64,000 bases of DNA, from NCBI GenBank assembly GCA_946040795.1, contig CAMGCK010000001.1, positions 23,619 to 87,618 of the forward strand, written 5' to 3'. The notes beneath the pieces were generated by a model that worked only from the letters and a program-made list of their open reading frames with translations, made no database searches and was not told the origin of the DNA. Shown here piece after piece: positions 50,172-58,048 of the stretch (the stretch's first letter is position 1; every line of letters begins with the position of its first letter). Origin of the DNA: an uncultured Lachnospiraceae bacterium. Lineage in GTDB: Bacteria > Bacillota > Clostridia > Lachnospirales > Lachnospiraceae. Made by a program: the position numbers and the translations under genes.

Positions 50172-50669
50172 ATGACTTTATTAGAAACCTGGAGACAGCT
50201 CGCTTATAACAGTGATGTGGATCAGAAGACTTATAACGAATTCTGGAATGCGTACTTCCTGCAGGAAAAGGATTTCTATGATGTGATCCTTCACGCAGAA
50301 GAGCCCGTTACCGGCACCATCCCGACCCTTGCTGAAAAGTTCAATGTGGAAGAGATGATCATGGTCGGTATTCTGGATGGTATCAATGATTCACTGGTTG
50401 AGCCAAATCCGATCGAGACCATGGACAATACCACGGAGCTTTCCCTGGCTTATGACAAGGAAAAGCTTTACAAGAACATGGTACTCGCAAAAGCAGAGTG
50501 GCTGTATACGCTGCCGGTTTGGGATGAACTTCTGGATGAAGAGAGAAGAGCCGTCCTGTACAAGGAAGCAAAGACCGCCAATACCGTAGTCAAGGGTAAG
50601 AAGATTGGCAGAAACGATCCGTGCCCCTGCGGAAGCGGAAAGAAGTATAAACACTGCTGCGGCAGATGA
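50172..50669 (+). CDS. SEC-C motif protein
   Basis: A 165-residue protein. The N-terminal 140 residues are acidic and helical and not recognised; the C-terminus is a SEC-C zinc-binding motif, [18 protein letters not shown], as in SecA and many accessory proteins. It is not SecA. It overlaps in organisation with the decarboxylase operon (ten-base gap, good AAGGAGA site), so it is probably co-expressed with it and might assist assembly or quality control of the complex; this is inference from position only. The terminator follows. Confidence 0.8.
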   Translation: MTLLETWRQLAYNSDVDQKTYNEFWNAYFLQEKDFYDVILHAEEPVTGTIPTLAEKFNVEEMIMVGILDGINDSLVEPNPIETMDNTTELSLAYDKEKLYKNMVLAKAEWLYTLPVWDELLDEERRAVLYKEAKTANTVVKGKKIGRNDPCPCGSGKKYKHCCGR

Positions 50670-50682
50670 TCACATATGTGAT
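50669..50682. repeat. 14-base perfect palindrome overlapping the SEC-C stop codon
   Basis: ATCACATATGTGAT reads the same on both strands. It lies three bases before the operon terminator stem and about 45 bases upstream of the next promoter. It could be a binding site for a dimeric regulator; no function is established. Confidence 0.6.
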
Positions 50683-50684
50683 GC

Positions 50685-50717
50685 AAAAGGGAAGCCCTAA
50701 AAGGCTTCCCTTTTTTT
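50685..50717 (+). terminator. Intrinsic terminator of the decarboxylase operon
   Basis: A 12-bp stem (50685-50696 with 50703-50714) around CTAAAA, followed by a T-run. Confidence 0.93.
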
Positions 50718-50725
50718 ATGTCTTG

Positions 50726-50734
50726 TGGTATGAT
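50726..50734 (+). promoter_or_regulatory. Extended -10 promoter of the c-di-AMP/polysaccharide gene group
   Basis: TGGTATGAT is an extended -10 (TG, one base, TATGAT at 50729-50734). No good -35 is seen, which is tolerated for extended -10 promoters. Start near 50741. Confidence 0.5.
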
Positions 50735-50785
50735 ATAAGTAACTATGTATAGGGTGTACTATGCCCTGATGCAGGGGGAGGAGTT

Positions 50786-51199
50786 ATGGTTGATCCGGAT
50801 AAGGTCTATCTGATGACAAAAGCTGCGCTTTTTGAAGAAAAAGAACAGAAAAATGCATTGAAGACCGTTTCATTCAGAAGAAAGGATTATATTTTTTACC
50901 ATATGCTGATCGTCATGGTGGCGGCAACCGTCGGATATGCCATGTTGGTGGGGGTGGTCCTGTTCCTGGTCATTATGGCAAATGATCTTCTGGTATTGAA
51001 CGTGGGAGAGATGCTTCTGATTCTGGCAGGCGTGATCCTGGGATATGTGGTACTGCTGATCATTTATTATATGGTTGCGCATAAGTATTACGGCGAAAAG
51101 CATGTCAAAGCGCGCCAGGAAGTGAAGAAGTATCAGATCGTCCTGCGGCAGCTGAGTGATCTTGTGGATAAAGAAGAGAAACAGGAGCAGAAGTCATGA
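50786..51199 (+). CDS. Small two-pass membrane protein, unknown
   Basis: A 137-residue protein I do not recognise. A charged N-terminus of about 38 residues is followed by two long hydrophobic segments (about 40-65 and 70-98) and a charged, helical C-terminus ending in KEEKQEQKS that may form a coiled coil. The GGAGGAG site is good, and the stop overlaps the next start (ATGA). It is the first gene of a unit running through cdaA-cdaR, so it may take part in c-di-AMP regulation or membrane sensing; position is the only evidence. Confidence 0.65.
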   Translation: MVDPDKVYLMTKAALFEEKEQKNALKTVSFRRKDYIFYHMLIVMVAATVGYAMLVGVVLFLVIMANDLLVLNVGEMLLILAGVILGYVVLLIIYYMVAHKYYGEKHVKARQEVKKYQIVLRQLSDLVDKEEKQEQKS

Positions 51200-52209
51200 A
51201 CAGATTATTAAAATCTAAAGAGGTCATCAAGGCCTTTTATGAAAAATATGACCGCTACCTGGATGGCGTGGGAAAATTTACATTTGCGCTTTGTCTTTAT
51301 CTCACCATCATGTACAATGCGGGCTATAATCCGGTGGTGACCAATCCGGTGATTGCTGCAGTCATGGCCCTGATTTCTGCATTGCTTCCTGTTTCGGCGA
51401 TTACGGTCATCAGTTGTCTGCTGATCGTCTTTGAATTCTATTCGGTGGCAATGGAAGTTGCGCTCATCGTGGTTTTTCTGATCTGCCTGATGATGCTTTT
51501 GTATTTTGTTTTCCGCACAGGAAAGAGCTGGTTGATGTCGCTTACGCTGCTGTTCCTTCTCTGGGATGTGCCTGCGGCAATTCTTCCGGTGGCGTTAATT
51601 CTCGCGCCGGCAGATGTGCTGGTGTCCCTGTTCGGCATCGTGGTTTACGGCATGGTTGTGGTCGTCAAGCGTGACATCAGTGTTCTGGTAGGGCATACGG
51701 AAACGCTTTCCACCATCGGCCGGATCAATCTGGTCTTGTCCGATCTATTTACCAGCAGCCGTCTGGTTTTACTGATCCTGGCCATCTGCGGCGTCATGCT
51801 GTTCATCAGCATTCTGGGCCGTTCCAAAATCAATTACGCGCCGCATATTTCTTCTGTCATCGGTGGATTAGCTTTTGCGGTCATTTACTTTGCCGGAAGC
51901 TATGCGCTTTCCATCAAGATCAGTTATATCGCGTTCTTTATCGGACTGGTGCTGTGCGCGTTCGTGGCGTTTTTACTGATCTTCTTTGTCATCGGCATGG
52001 ATTATAAAAGAACGGAGCAGATCCGTTTTGAGGACGATGATTATTATTACTTTGTAAAAGCCGTGCCCAAGCGCACGATCTCCCTCACAGAGAAGAAGGT
52101 GGAGAACATTACGGAATCCGATGCTCTTCCGGTGAGAGAAGTGGATATCGACATGAATGATCTGTTTATTCACAAGGAAAATGAGGATCGTTCAAAGGAG
52201 GAGAGATAA
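51196..52209 (+). CDS. Multi-pass membrane protein upstream of cdaA, unknown
   Basis: A 337-residue protein with about eight hydrophobic segments between residues 28 and 270 and a soluble acidic tail of about 65 residues (starting MDYKRTEQIRFEDDDYYYF). I do not recognise a family. The tail is cytoplasmic if the N-terminus is. It overlaps the preceding gene and ends directly before the TTG start of cdaA, so the products are made in step with the cyclase. It could be a sensor, transporter or partner of CdaA; none of this can be shown from sequence. Confidence 0.7.
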   Translation: MNRLLKSKEVIKAFYEKYDRYLDGVGKFTFALCLYLTIMYNAGYNPVVTNPVIAAVMALISALLPVSAITVISCLLIVFEFYSVAMEVALIVVFLICLMMLLYFVFRTGKSWLMSLTLLFLLWDVPAAILPVALILAPADVLVSLFGIVVYGMVVVVKRDISVLVGHTETLSTIGRINLVLSDLFTSSRLVLLILAICGVMLFISILGRSKINYAPHISSVIGGLAFAVIYFAGSYALSIKISYIAFFIGLVLCAFVAFLLIFFVIGMDYKRTEQIRFEDDDYYYFVKAVPKRTISLTEKKVENITESDALPVREVDIDMNDLFIHKENEDRSKEER

Positions 52210-53097
52210 TTGAAAGAGAGCTTCTTCCAGTTTTCAGGCGGCACATTGACCATCGGCACGTTTAATCTGACCTTCAGTTTAAGCGGTGTGGTCGAGATGA
52301 TCATTTTCTCAGTAGCCACCTATTACATTATCATATGGTTCCGGAAGACCAAGGCATGGAATTTCTTAAAGGGTCTTGCGGTACTTCTTGGTGCGTACGT
52401 TCTGGCGCGGGTATTCCGCCTCAATAACATCGCCCATCTGTTTGAAAGTTCACTGGGGACCATGCTGATTGCGGTCATTGTCATCATGCAGCCGGAACTT
52501 CGCCGCGCGCTGGAGCAGATTGGTAAGAAGAACGTTTTCAGCGGCTTCCTGCACTTTGGCGAAAATAATGGAAACGGCCTGACGGCTTCTTCAGTGGATG
52601 CCATCGTCCGCGCAGTGGCGCAGCTTGGTAAAAACAAAGTGGGTGCGCTGATCGTTCTGGAGCGGAACATTGAACTCGATGAGTACATTGAGACCGGGAT
52701 CACCCTGAATGCCGATATTTCTTCAGCGCTGCTGGAGCAGATCTTTGAACATAATACGCCGCTTCACGACGGCGCGGTCATCATCCGCAATAATGAAATT
52801 GTTTCCGCGACCTGCTATTTGCCGCTGTCTGATGATCAGAACATCAGCAAGGAACTGGGTACGCGTCACAGAGCGGGTCTGGGTATTTCGGAAAAATCCG
52901 ACTGCATCACCATCATTGCCTCAGAAGAGACCGGATTTATTTCCGTTGCGATAAACGGTCAGCTGAGCCGGAATATCACGCCCGAAAAACTTCGGGAGAT
53001 CCTGATCGGCGATGTGGATTTGGATATGGACAAGAGCCTTGCGCTTAAGCTGAAAGAAACGCTGAAAGGAGGCACATCGAATGAAGAAGATAATTAA
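52210..53097 (+). CDS. cdaA: Diadenylate cyclase CdaA
   Basis: CdaA makes cyclic di-AMP from two ATP, controlling potassium and osmotic balance and wall integrity in Firmicutes. The 295-residue protein has three N-terminal membrane segments (to about residue 95) and the DAC domain with DGAVIIRNNEI (Asp-Gly-Ala at 187-189) and GTRHRAGLG (Arg-His-Arg at 219-221). The start is TTG at 52210, one base after the upstream stop, with GGAGG at 52198-52202. It overlaps cdaR by 17 bases. glmM, usually third in this operon, is absent here. Confidence 0.95.
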   Translation: MKESFFQFSGGTLTIGTFNLTFSLSGVVEMIIFSVATYYIIIWFRKTKAWNFLKGLAVLLGAYVLARVFRLNNIAHLFESSLGTMLIAVIVIMQPELRRALEQIGKKNVFSGFLHFGENNGNGLTASSVDAIVRAVAQLGKNKVGALIVLERNIELDEYIETGITLNADISSALLEQIFEHNTPLHDGAVIIRNNEIVSATCYLPLSDDQNISKELGTRHRAGLGISEKSDCITIIASEETGFISVAINGQLSRNITPEKLREILIGDVDLDMDKSLALKLKETLKGGTSNEEDN

Positions 53098-54490
53098 GGA
53101 CTTTTTCACTACGAATGTTTCCTTGAAAATTGTGGCAATCTTCATTGGTATTACGATCTGGGCATTTCTTTCCAACCAGTATGATCCCATTTCGCAGAAA
53201 CCGCTGAACATTCCGATCGTTTACAAGAACGCGGACAAACTGATGGAGAAGGATCATCTGGTCATGCTTTCAGGACCGGATACGGTTCAGATCATGGTCA
53301 GCACAAGAACCAGCAAGCGTGCCAAGGCCACTGCGGACCTGTTTACCTGTACAGCGGACCTCATCGACCATTACGGCGGTGATTTTGGCAGCCAGCGCGT
53401 GCATATCACGGTCACTCAGGTGGGCGGCACGGATACGATCCTGGACTGGGAATACAACAAAAACGACCCCAATATCACGGTTTCCATGGATGAATATCTG
53501 GAGAAGGAATTCATGGTGGAACTGCTTCCGGAGAATGATCTGGCTGAAGGACTTTTCCTTGAAAACTCCACGACGTTTGACCCGACTTATGTTACGGTCA
53601 GCGGCCCGCTTTCCCGCTTTGCCAGTGTGGCTGCGGTAAAGGGCGTTGTCAACCTGCAGGAGCTTTCTGAAAGCGGCGGCGGTAACTTCACCAAGGAAGT
53701 CAAACTGGAGCTTTATGATGCCAATGGACGTGAGATCCCCAATACGGACAACATGCTGAAGCTGAGCCAGACTACAGCGATTCTGAAAGCAACGGTGACG
53801 CGGATCAAGACCGTCAACATCGTGATCGAGGGCATCAGCGGTACACCGGAAAAGGGCTTCCGTTATGTAACATGTACAGCAGAACCGTCATCCGTTGCGG
53901 TGCGCGGTCTGAAGAGCGTGGTAGCGGACCTTTCCGAGATCTATATCCCGAAGGATGTCATCGACATTGAGGGCATTTCCGAGAACACGGATTATACCAT
54001 CGACATTTCGCCGTACCTGCCGGAGGGTGTGACTCTGGCGGAAGACAGTAATATTACCGTCCATGTGGAAGTTGAGCAGCTTGAAACGGATACGGTGGTT
54101 CTGCCTGCAAGCGAAGTGAAGATGCTGGGCATGAATAATGAAAACGAGTATCTGATCCGTGACAGTGTTCTGAATGTACGCGTACGAGGCTTTAAGGAGG
54201 ACCTGGAGCAGCTGTCGGCTGATCTCTTTGCGCCGACCGTGGATGTGACCGGTCTGACAGAGGGTACATACCGCCTGAAGGTCATCATTCCGAATATTAC
54301 CGGCTATACCATCGATAACGCGGACAACCTGTATGTGACGGTTCAGATTACAAGTCTTTATGTTCCGGACGAGTCGGAGAGTGAAATGGAATCATCGGAA
54401 TCGGAGAGTACGCCGGAGCCGACAGTACCCACGACACCTTCTGAGGATGCGGGCGATGAGACTGAAGAACCCACTGAACCGCAGGACTAA
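53081..54490 (+). CDS. cdaR: CdaA regulatory protein CdaR (YbbR domains)
   Basis: CdaR binds CdaA and tunes c-di-AMP synthesis. The 469-residue protein has one N-terminal membrane segment (about 13-30, SLKIVAIFIGITIWAFLSNQY), then about four YbbR repeats to residue 430, seen as alternating beta patterns such as PEKGFRYVTCTAEPSSVAVRG, and ends in a 35-residue Glu/Ser/Pro/Thr-rich tail. The repeats should lie outside the membrane. It overlaps cdaA by 17 bases, so the two are coupled in translation. The acidic tail is longer than in Bacillus CdaR. Confidence 0.92.
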   Translation: MKKIIKDFFTTNVSLKIVAIFIGITIWAFLSNQYDPISQKPLNIPIVYKNADKLMEKDHLVMLSGPDTVQIMVSTRTSKRAKATADLFTCTADLIDHYGGDFGSQRVHITVTQVGGTDTILDWEYNKNDPNITVSMDEYLEKEFMVELLPENDLAEGLFLENSTTFDPTYVTVSGPLSRFASVAAVKGVVNLQELSESGGGNFTKEVKLELYDANGREIPNTDNMLKLSQTTAILKATVTRIKTVNIVIEGISGTPEKGFRYVTCTAEPSSVAVRGLKSVVADLSEIYIPKDVIDIEGISENTDYTIDISPYLPEGVTLAEDSNITVHVEVEQLETDTVVLPASEVKMLGMNNENEYLIRDSVLNVRVRGFKEDLEQLSADLFAPTVDVTGLTEGTYRLKVIIPNITGYTIDNADNLYVTVQITSLYVPDESESEMESSESESTPEPTVPTTPSEDAGDETEEPTEPQD

Positions 54491-54501
54491 CAGGAGGTCA
54501 T

Positions 54502-54765
54502 ATGGTTTCAAAAACAGTTATTTTTAAAAACCTGACCGGATTGCATCTGCGTCCGGCCGGCATCCTGTGTACGGAAGCTTCAGCGTTTTCCTGCCATATT
54601 GAATTTGAACACAACGGTAAGACCTGGAACGCAAAAAGCATCCTTCAGGTACTCAGTGCCGGTGTTCGTTACGGAGATGAGGTTTCCTTTGTCTGCGATG
54701 GTGAGGATGAAGAGAAAGCGCTTGAACGGATCGTCCGGGTCGTTGAGGAAATGCTGAATGAGTGA
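54502..54765 (+). CDS. ptsH: HPr, phosphocarrier protein
   Basis: An 87-residue HPr with both regulatory residues: His15 in GLHLRPAG (phosphate carrier of the phosphotransferase system) and Ser46 in NAKSILQVLS (HPr kinase site). This differs from the Crh-like protein at 2418, which lacks the histidine. ptsI (Enzyme I) does not follow; instead the gene lies between cdaR and a glycosyltransferase, overlapping the latter by eight bases. The second residue of the signature is leucine instead of alanine (GLHLRP). It may be the general HPr or a specialised copy; the symbol is by family. Confidence 0.83.
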   Translation: MVSKTVIFKNLTGLHLRPAGILCTEASAFSCHIEFEHNGKTWNAKSILQVLSAGVRYGDEVSFVCDGEDEEKALERIVRVVEEMLNE

Positions 54766-55684
54766 GAATACAAAAACCATCGATGTGGTCATTCCGGCGT
54801 ATAAACCGGGAGACGCGCTGCGCCGCCTGCTGTGGATGCTGAAAAAGCAGAATCATCCGGTGCGCCGCTTTATCATTATGATCACGGAATCGGAGAAGGC
54901 GGTCTATCCGGACTTTGACTCCTTTGGAAACGTGGAAATTCATACGCTGAAGCCATCGGAGTACGATCACGGAAATACCAGAAACCTCGGTGCTTCATTT
55001 TCCGATGCGGATTACCTGCTCTTTATGACCCAGGACGCAGAACCCATCAACAATCATCTGACGGAAAATCTGCTGGAGGCGTTCAGTGATCCGCTGGTGG
55101 CCTGCGCATACGCGCGTCAGCTGCCGCGGGAAGACTGCCGGCTGATCGAAAAGTACACAAGAAGTTTTAACTACCCCTCGGAATCCTTTGTGAAGTCTGC
55201 AGACGATCTGGAACGGCTGGGGATCAAGACCTTCTTCTGTTCCAATGTCTGTGCCATGTATGACCGGAAACGGTTCACAGAACTGGGGGGATTTACAAAG
55301 AAGACGATCTTCAATGAAGACATGATCTATGCCAGCGGTGTGATCGAGCACGGTCTTCGTATTGCTTACCGGGCCGATGCCGAGGTTGTACATTCACACA
55401 ATTTCACCTGCATGCAGCAGTTCCGCCGTAATTTTGATCTTGCGGTTTCGCAGGCGGATCATCCGGAGATCTTTGAAAAGGTACCTTCGGAGAAAGAGGG
55501 CATGAGGCTTGTCCGTGAGACGGCATCGTATCTTTTAAAGGAGAACGAGTGGCAGTGGATCCCGTATCTGTTCTGGCAGAGCGCCATGAAATATCTGGGA
55601 TACCGGCTTGGAAAAAACTATAAAAAACTGCCGAAGAAGTTTGTTGTCTTCTGCAGCATGAATAAACATTATTGGGAGGAATGA
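54758..55684 (+). CDS. Glycosyltransferase family 2, rhamnosyltransferase-like
   Basis: A 308-residue GT-A enzyme. The nucleotide-binding start IDVVIPAYKPGDALRR, the metal region FMTQDAEPINN, GNTRNLGASFSDADYLLF and the acceptor-side FNEDMIYASGVIEHGLRIAY are typical of the rhamnosyltransferase group (RfbN/WsaF-like) that adds rhamnose to surface glycans. The C-terminus is helical and basic. It precedes a rhamnose 3,5-epimerase gene, which supports a dTDP-rhamnose donor. It overlaps the HPr gene by eight bases. Confidence 0.82.
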   Translation: MSENTKTIDVVIPAYKPGDALRRLLWMLKKQNHPVRRFIIMITESEKAVYPDFDSFGNVEIHTLKPSEYDHGNTRNLGASFSDADYLLFMTQDAEPINNHLTENLLEAFSDPLVACAYARQLPREDCRLIEKYTRSFNYPSESFVKSADDLERLGIKTFFCSNVCAMYDRKRFTELGGFTKKTIFNEDMIYASGVIEHGLRIAYRADAEVVHSHNFTCMQQFRRNFDLAVSQADHPEIFEKVPSEKEGMRLVRETASYLLKENEWQWIPYLFWQSAMKYLGYRLGKNYKKLPKKFVVFCSMNKHYWEE

Positions 55685-55685
55685 C

Positions 55686-56243
55686 ATGGGACAGATCAAG
55701 GTTACGCGCTGTGAAATCGAAGGCTTATGCGTTATCGAGCCCACGGTACACAGAGATGAGAGAGGATATTTTGTTGAAACGTATAATCAGAACGACATGA
55801 AGGAAGCCGGCCTGGACATGGTATTCGTTCAGGACAACCAGTCTATGTCCGCTAAAGGCGTTCTTCGCGGTCTGCACTTCCAGAAGCAGTTCCCGCAGGG
55901 CAAGCTGGTGCGTGCGCTGAAGGGCAGCGTGTTTGATGTTGCAGTGGATCTTCGCGCAAATTCCAAGACTTACGGCAAGTGGTTCGGTGTGGTCCTGACA
56001 GAAGACAACATGAAGCAGTTCTACATTCCGGAAGGCTTTGCGCACGGTTTCTATGTCATGAGTGATACGGCAATCTTTGCTTATAAGTGCACGGATTTCT
56101 ATCATCCGGGTGATGAGGGCGGTCTTCTCTGGAGTGATCCGGAAATCGGTGTGGAATGGCCCATCGAGCCGGGCACGGAGCTCATCATTTCCGAAAAGGA
56201 TCAGAAGTGGCTTGGCTTAAGCGATACCTTCAAGTTCACCTGA
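55686..56243 (+). CDS. rfbC: dTDP-4-dehydrorhamnose 3,5-epimerase
   Basis: RmlC/RfbC, a 185-residue cupin enzyme that epimerises dTDP-4-keto-6-deoxyglucose on the way to dTDP-L-rhamnose. Visible: IEPTVHRDERGYFVE, QDNQSMSAKGVLRGLHFQ with the catalytic histidine, KGSVFDVAVDLR and PEGFAHGFYVMSDTA. It begins one base after the glycosyltransferase stop. rfbA, rfbB and rfbD are not in the window and must lie elsewhere. Its presence here points to rhamnose in the exported glycan. Confidence 0.95.
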   Translation: MGQIKVTRCEIEGLCVIEPTVHRDERGYFVETYNQNDMKEAGLDMVFVQDNQSMSAKGVLRGLHFQKQFPQGKLVRALKGSVFDVAVDLRANSKTYGKWFGVVLTEDNMKQFYIPEGFAHGFYVMSDTAIFAYKCTDFYHPGDEGGLLWSDPEIGVEWPIEPGTELIISEKDQKWLGLSDTFKFT

Positions 56244-56255
56244 TAAAGGAGTATT

Positions 56256-57290
56256 ATGACCAAAGTTGATCTGAAAGGCATCCGGAAGTATACCCTTCTT
56301 GTGTATGCGCTGATCGTTCTTCTTCTGACGGTGGGCGCGTGGGAGCGTTTTACGGAGATCTCCTTAGGAGGCCTGAATTTTATTTTTGTTTATTTTGGCA
56401 TCGTTCTCATTGTACTGGGACTGATCCTGCTGTATTTCTTTTCCGCGCTGAAAAAAGACGCGGAAGGGAAGAGCATATTCGGCATGCAGTTCATGCAGAC
56501 AATCCACCGCTATCGTTTCCTCATTGAGCAGCTGGTTTCCCGTGATTTCAAGGTGAAATACAAGCGTTCTGTGCTGGGCGTGTTCTGGAGCTTCTTAAAT
56601 CCGCTTCTCATGATGATCGTGCAGTACATCGTATTCAGCCATTTGCTGGGTATTCGCGGAAATGTGGAGCATTACGCAATCTATCTGTTATGCGGTATCG
56701 TCATGTGGAACGGCTTCAATGACTGCTCCACACAGTCCATGCGCTCCATCACATCGAATGCGGCGCTGATCACCAAGGTATATGTGCCCAAGTATATTTA
56801 TCCGCTGACCAAGGTTTTTTCCGCGTCCATCAACATTCTGCTGTCGATGATCCCGCTCCTTCTGGTGACCTTTGTGTACGGCTTGTTCAGCACGCCGCAT
56901 CTGTACATCAGCAAGGCAGTCCTGCTTCTTCCGTTCGGTCTGGTGTTCATGATCGTGTTCTGTATGGGCATGGGATTCTTCCTGTCCAGCCTGATGGTAT
57001 TTTTCCATGACATCGAATTCCTGTGGGGATTTGTATCCACTTTATGGATGTATGCAACCCCCATCATCTATTCGCTGTCTATGTTTGAAGAGAAGGCTGC
57101 ATGGCTTGTCAAGCTGATGCAGTTCAACCCGCTGTATCATTATATTTCCTTTGTACGTACCATCATTCTGGAAGGCACCTCGCCGGCGTTTTCCGAGTAC
57201 GGCATCTGCATCCTGTTTTCCGCGGGCATCTTTACCATCGGTTTCCTGATGTTCAAGAAGGTTCAGGACAAATTCATTCTTTATCTGTAA
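56256..57290 (+). CDS. Polysaccharide ABC transporter permease (Wzm/TagG type), N-terminally extended
   Basis: A 344-residue permease of the ABC-2 polysaccharide exporter family. The core (about residues 85-344) has six membrane segments and the family feature RDFKVKYKRSVLGVFWSFLNPL. It is about 80 residues longer than usual at the N-terminus, where two further membrane segments (about 10-28 and 38-63) occur; this extension is not part of the standard family. It should form the pore with the ATPase next door and export lipid-linked glycan. Ten bases separate the two genes. Confidence 0.88.
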   Translation: MTKVDLKGIRKYTLLVYALIVLLLTVGAWERFTEISLGGLNFIFVYFGIVLIVLGLILLYFFSALKKDAEGKSIFGMQFMQTIHRYRFLIEQLVSRDFKVKYKRSVLGVFWSFLNPLLMMIVQYIVFSHLLGIRGNVEHYAIYLLCGIVMWNGFNDCSTQSMRSITSNAALITKVYVPKYIYPLTKVFSASINILLSMIPLLLVTFVYGLFSTPHLYISKAVLLLPFGLVFMIVFCMGMGFFLSSLMVFFHDIEFLWGFVSTLWMYATPIIYSLSMFEEKAAWLVKLMQFNPLYHYISFVRTIILEGTSPAFSEYGICILFSAGIFTIGFLMFKKVQDKFILYL

Positions 57291-57300
57291 GGGAGTCGAT

Positions 57301-58038
57301 ATGGCAGAAGATAAACAGTTGATGATCGGCGTGCATGATGTTTCCATGCGCTTCCGTATGGAAGAGGACCATTCGGGTTCCCTGAAGGAGACTTTTACAA
57401 AGCTCTTCTCCGGCGGCCTGAAGTTCAAGGATTTTTATGCATTGCATGATGTAAGTTTTGATGTTTACAAGGGTGATGTACTCGGTATCATCGGACGCAA
57501 CGGCGCCGGTAAAAGTACCATCCTGAAGATCATATCCGGAATTATGAAGCCCACTAAGGGCGATGTGGAGCGTCACGGCAACATCGTCCCCATGCTGGAA
57601 CTCGGCAGCGGCTTCGACATGGATCTGTCCGGCCGCGAAAACATTTTCTTAAACGGCGCGATCCTCGGTTATGAGAAAAAATTCCTGTATGAAAAATACG
57701 ATGAGATCCTGGATTTTTCCGAACTGCATGAATTCATTGACATGCCGCTTCGTAATTATTCCAGCGGTATGATCATGCGTCTGGCGTTCTCCATCGCTAC
57801 GGTGGTGGAGCCGGAGATTCTGATCGTAGATGAGATCCTGGCCGTTGGCGATGAAAATTTCCAGCGAAAGAGCCGTAAGCGCATGATGGAACTGATGGGT
57901 GGCGGAACTACGGTGCTGTTCGTTTCTCATGATATGAATCAGATCCGCGAAATGTGCAACCGCGTGGTATGGCTGGACGGCGGTACCGTACGTCTGCAGG
58001 GCCCCATGCAGGAAATCTGCGACCAGTATAAACTGTAA
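57301..58038 (+). CDS. Polysaccharide ABC transporter ATPase (Wzt/TagH type)
   Basis: A 245-residue ATPase. Walker A IIGRNGAGKST, the unusual signature YSSGMIMRLAFS in place of LSGGQ (normal in this export family), Walker B LIVDEILAVGDENFQ and the H-loop FVSHDMNQI. It lacks the C-terminal carbohydrate-binding domain of full Wzt proteins, so it probably does not read the glycan end and resembles TagH-like short forms. It pairs with the permease upstream. Confidence 0.92.
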   Translation: MAEDKQLMIGVHDVSMRFRMEEDHSGSLKETFTKLFSGGLKFKDFYALHDVSFDVYKGDVLGIIGRNGAGKSTILKIISGIMKPTKGDVERHGNIVPMLELGSGFDMDLSGRENIFLNGAILGYEKKFLYEKYDEILDFSELHEFIDMPLRNYSSGMIMRLAFSIATVVEPEILIVDEILAVGDENFQRKSRKRMMELMGGGTTVLFVSHDMNQIREMCNRVVWLDGGTVRLQGPMQEICDQYKL

Positions 58039-58048
58039 AGGACCTTAT

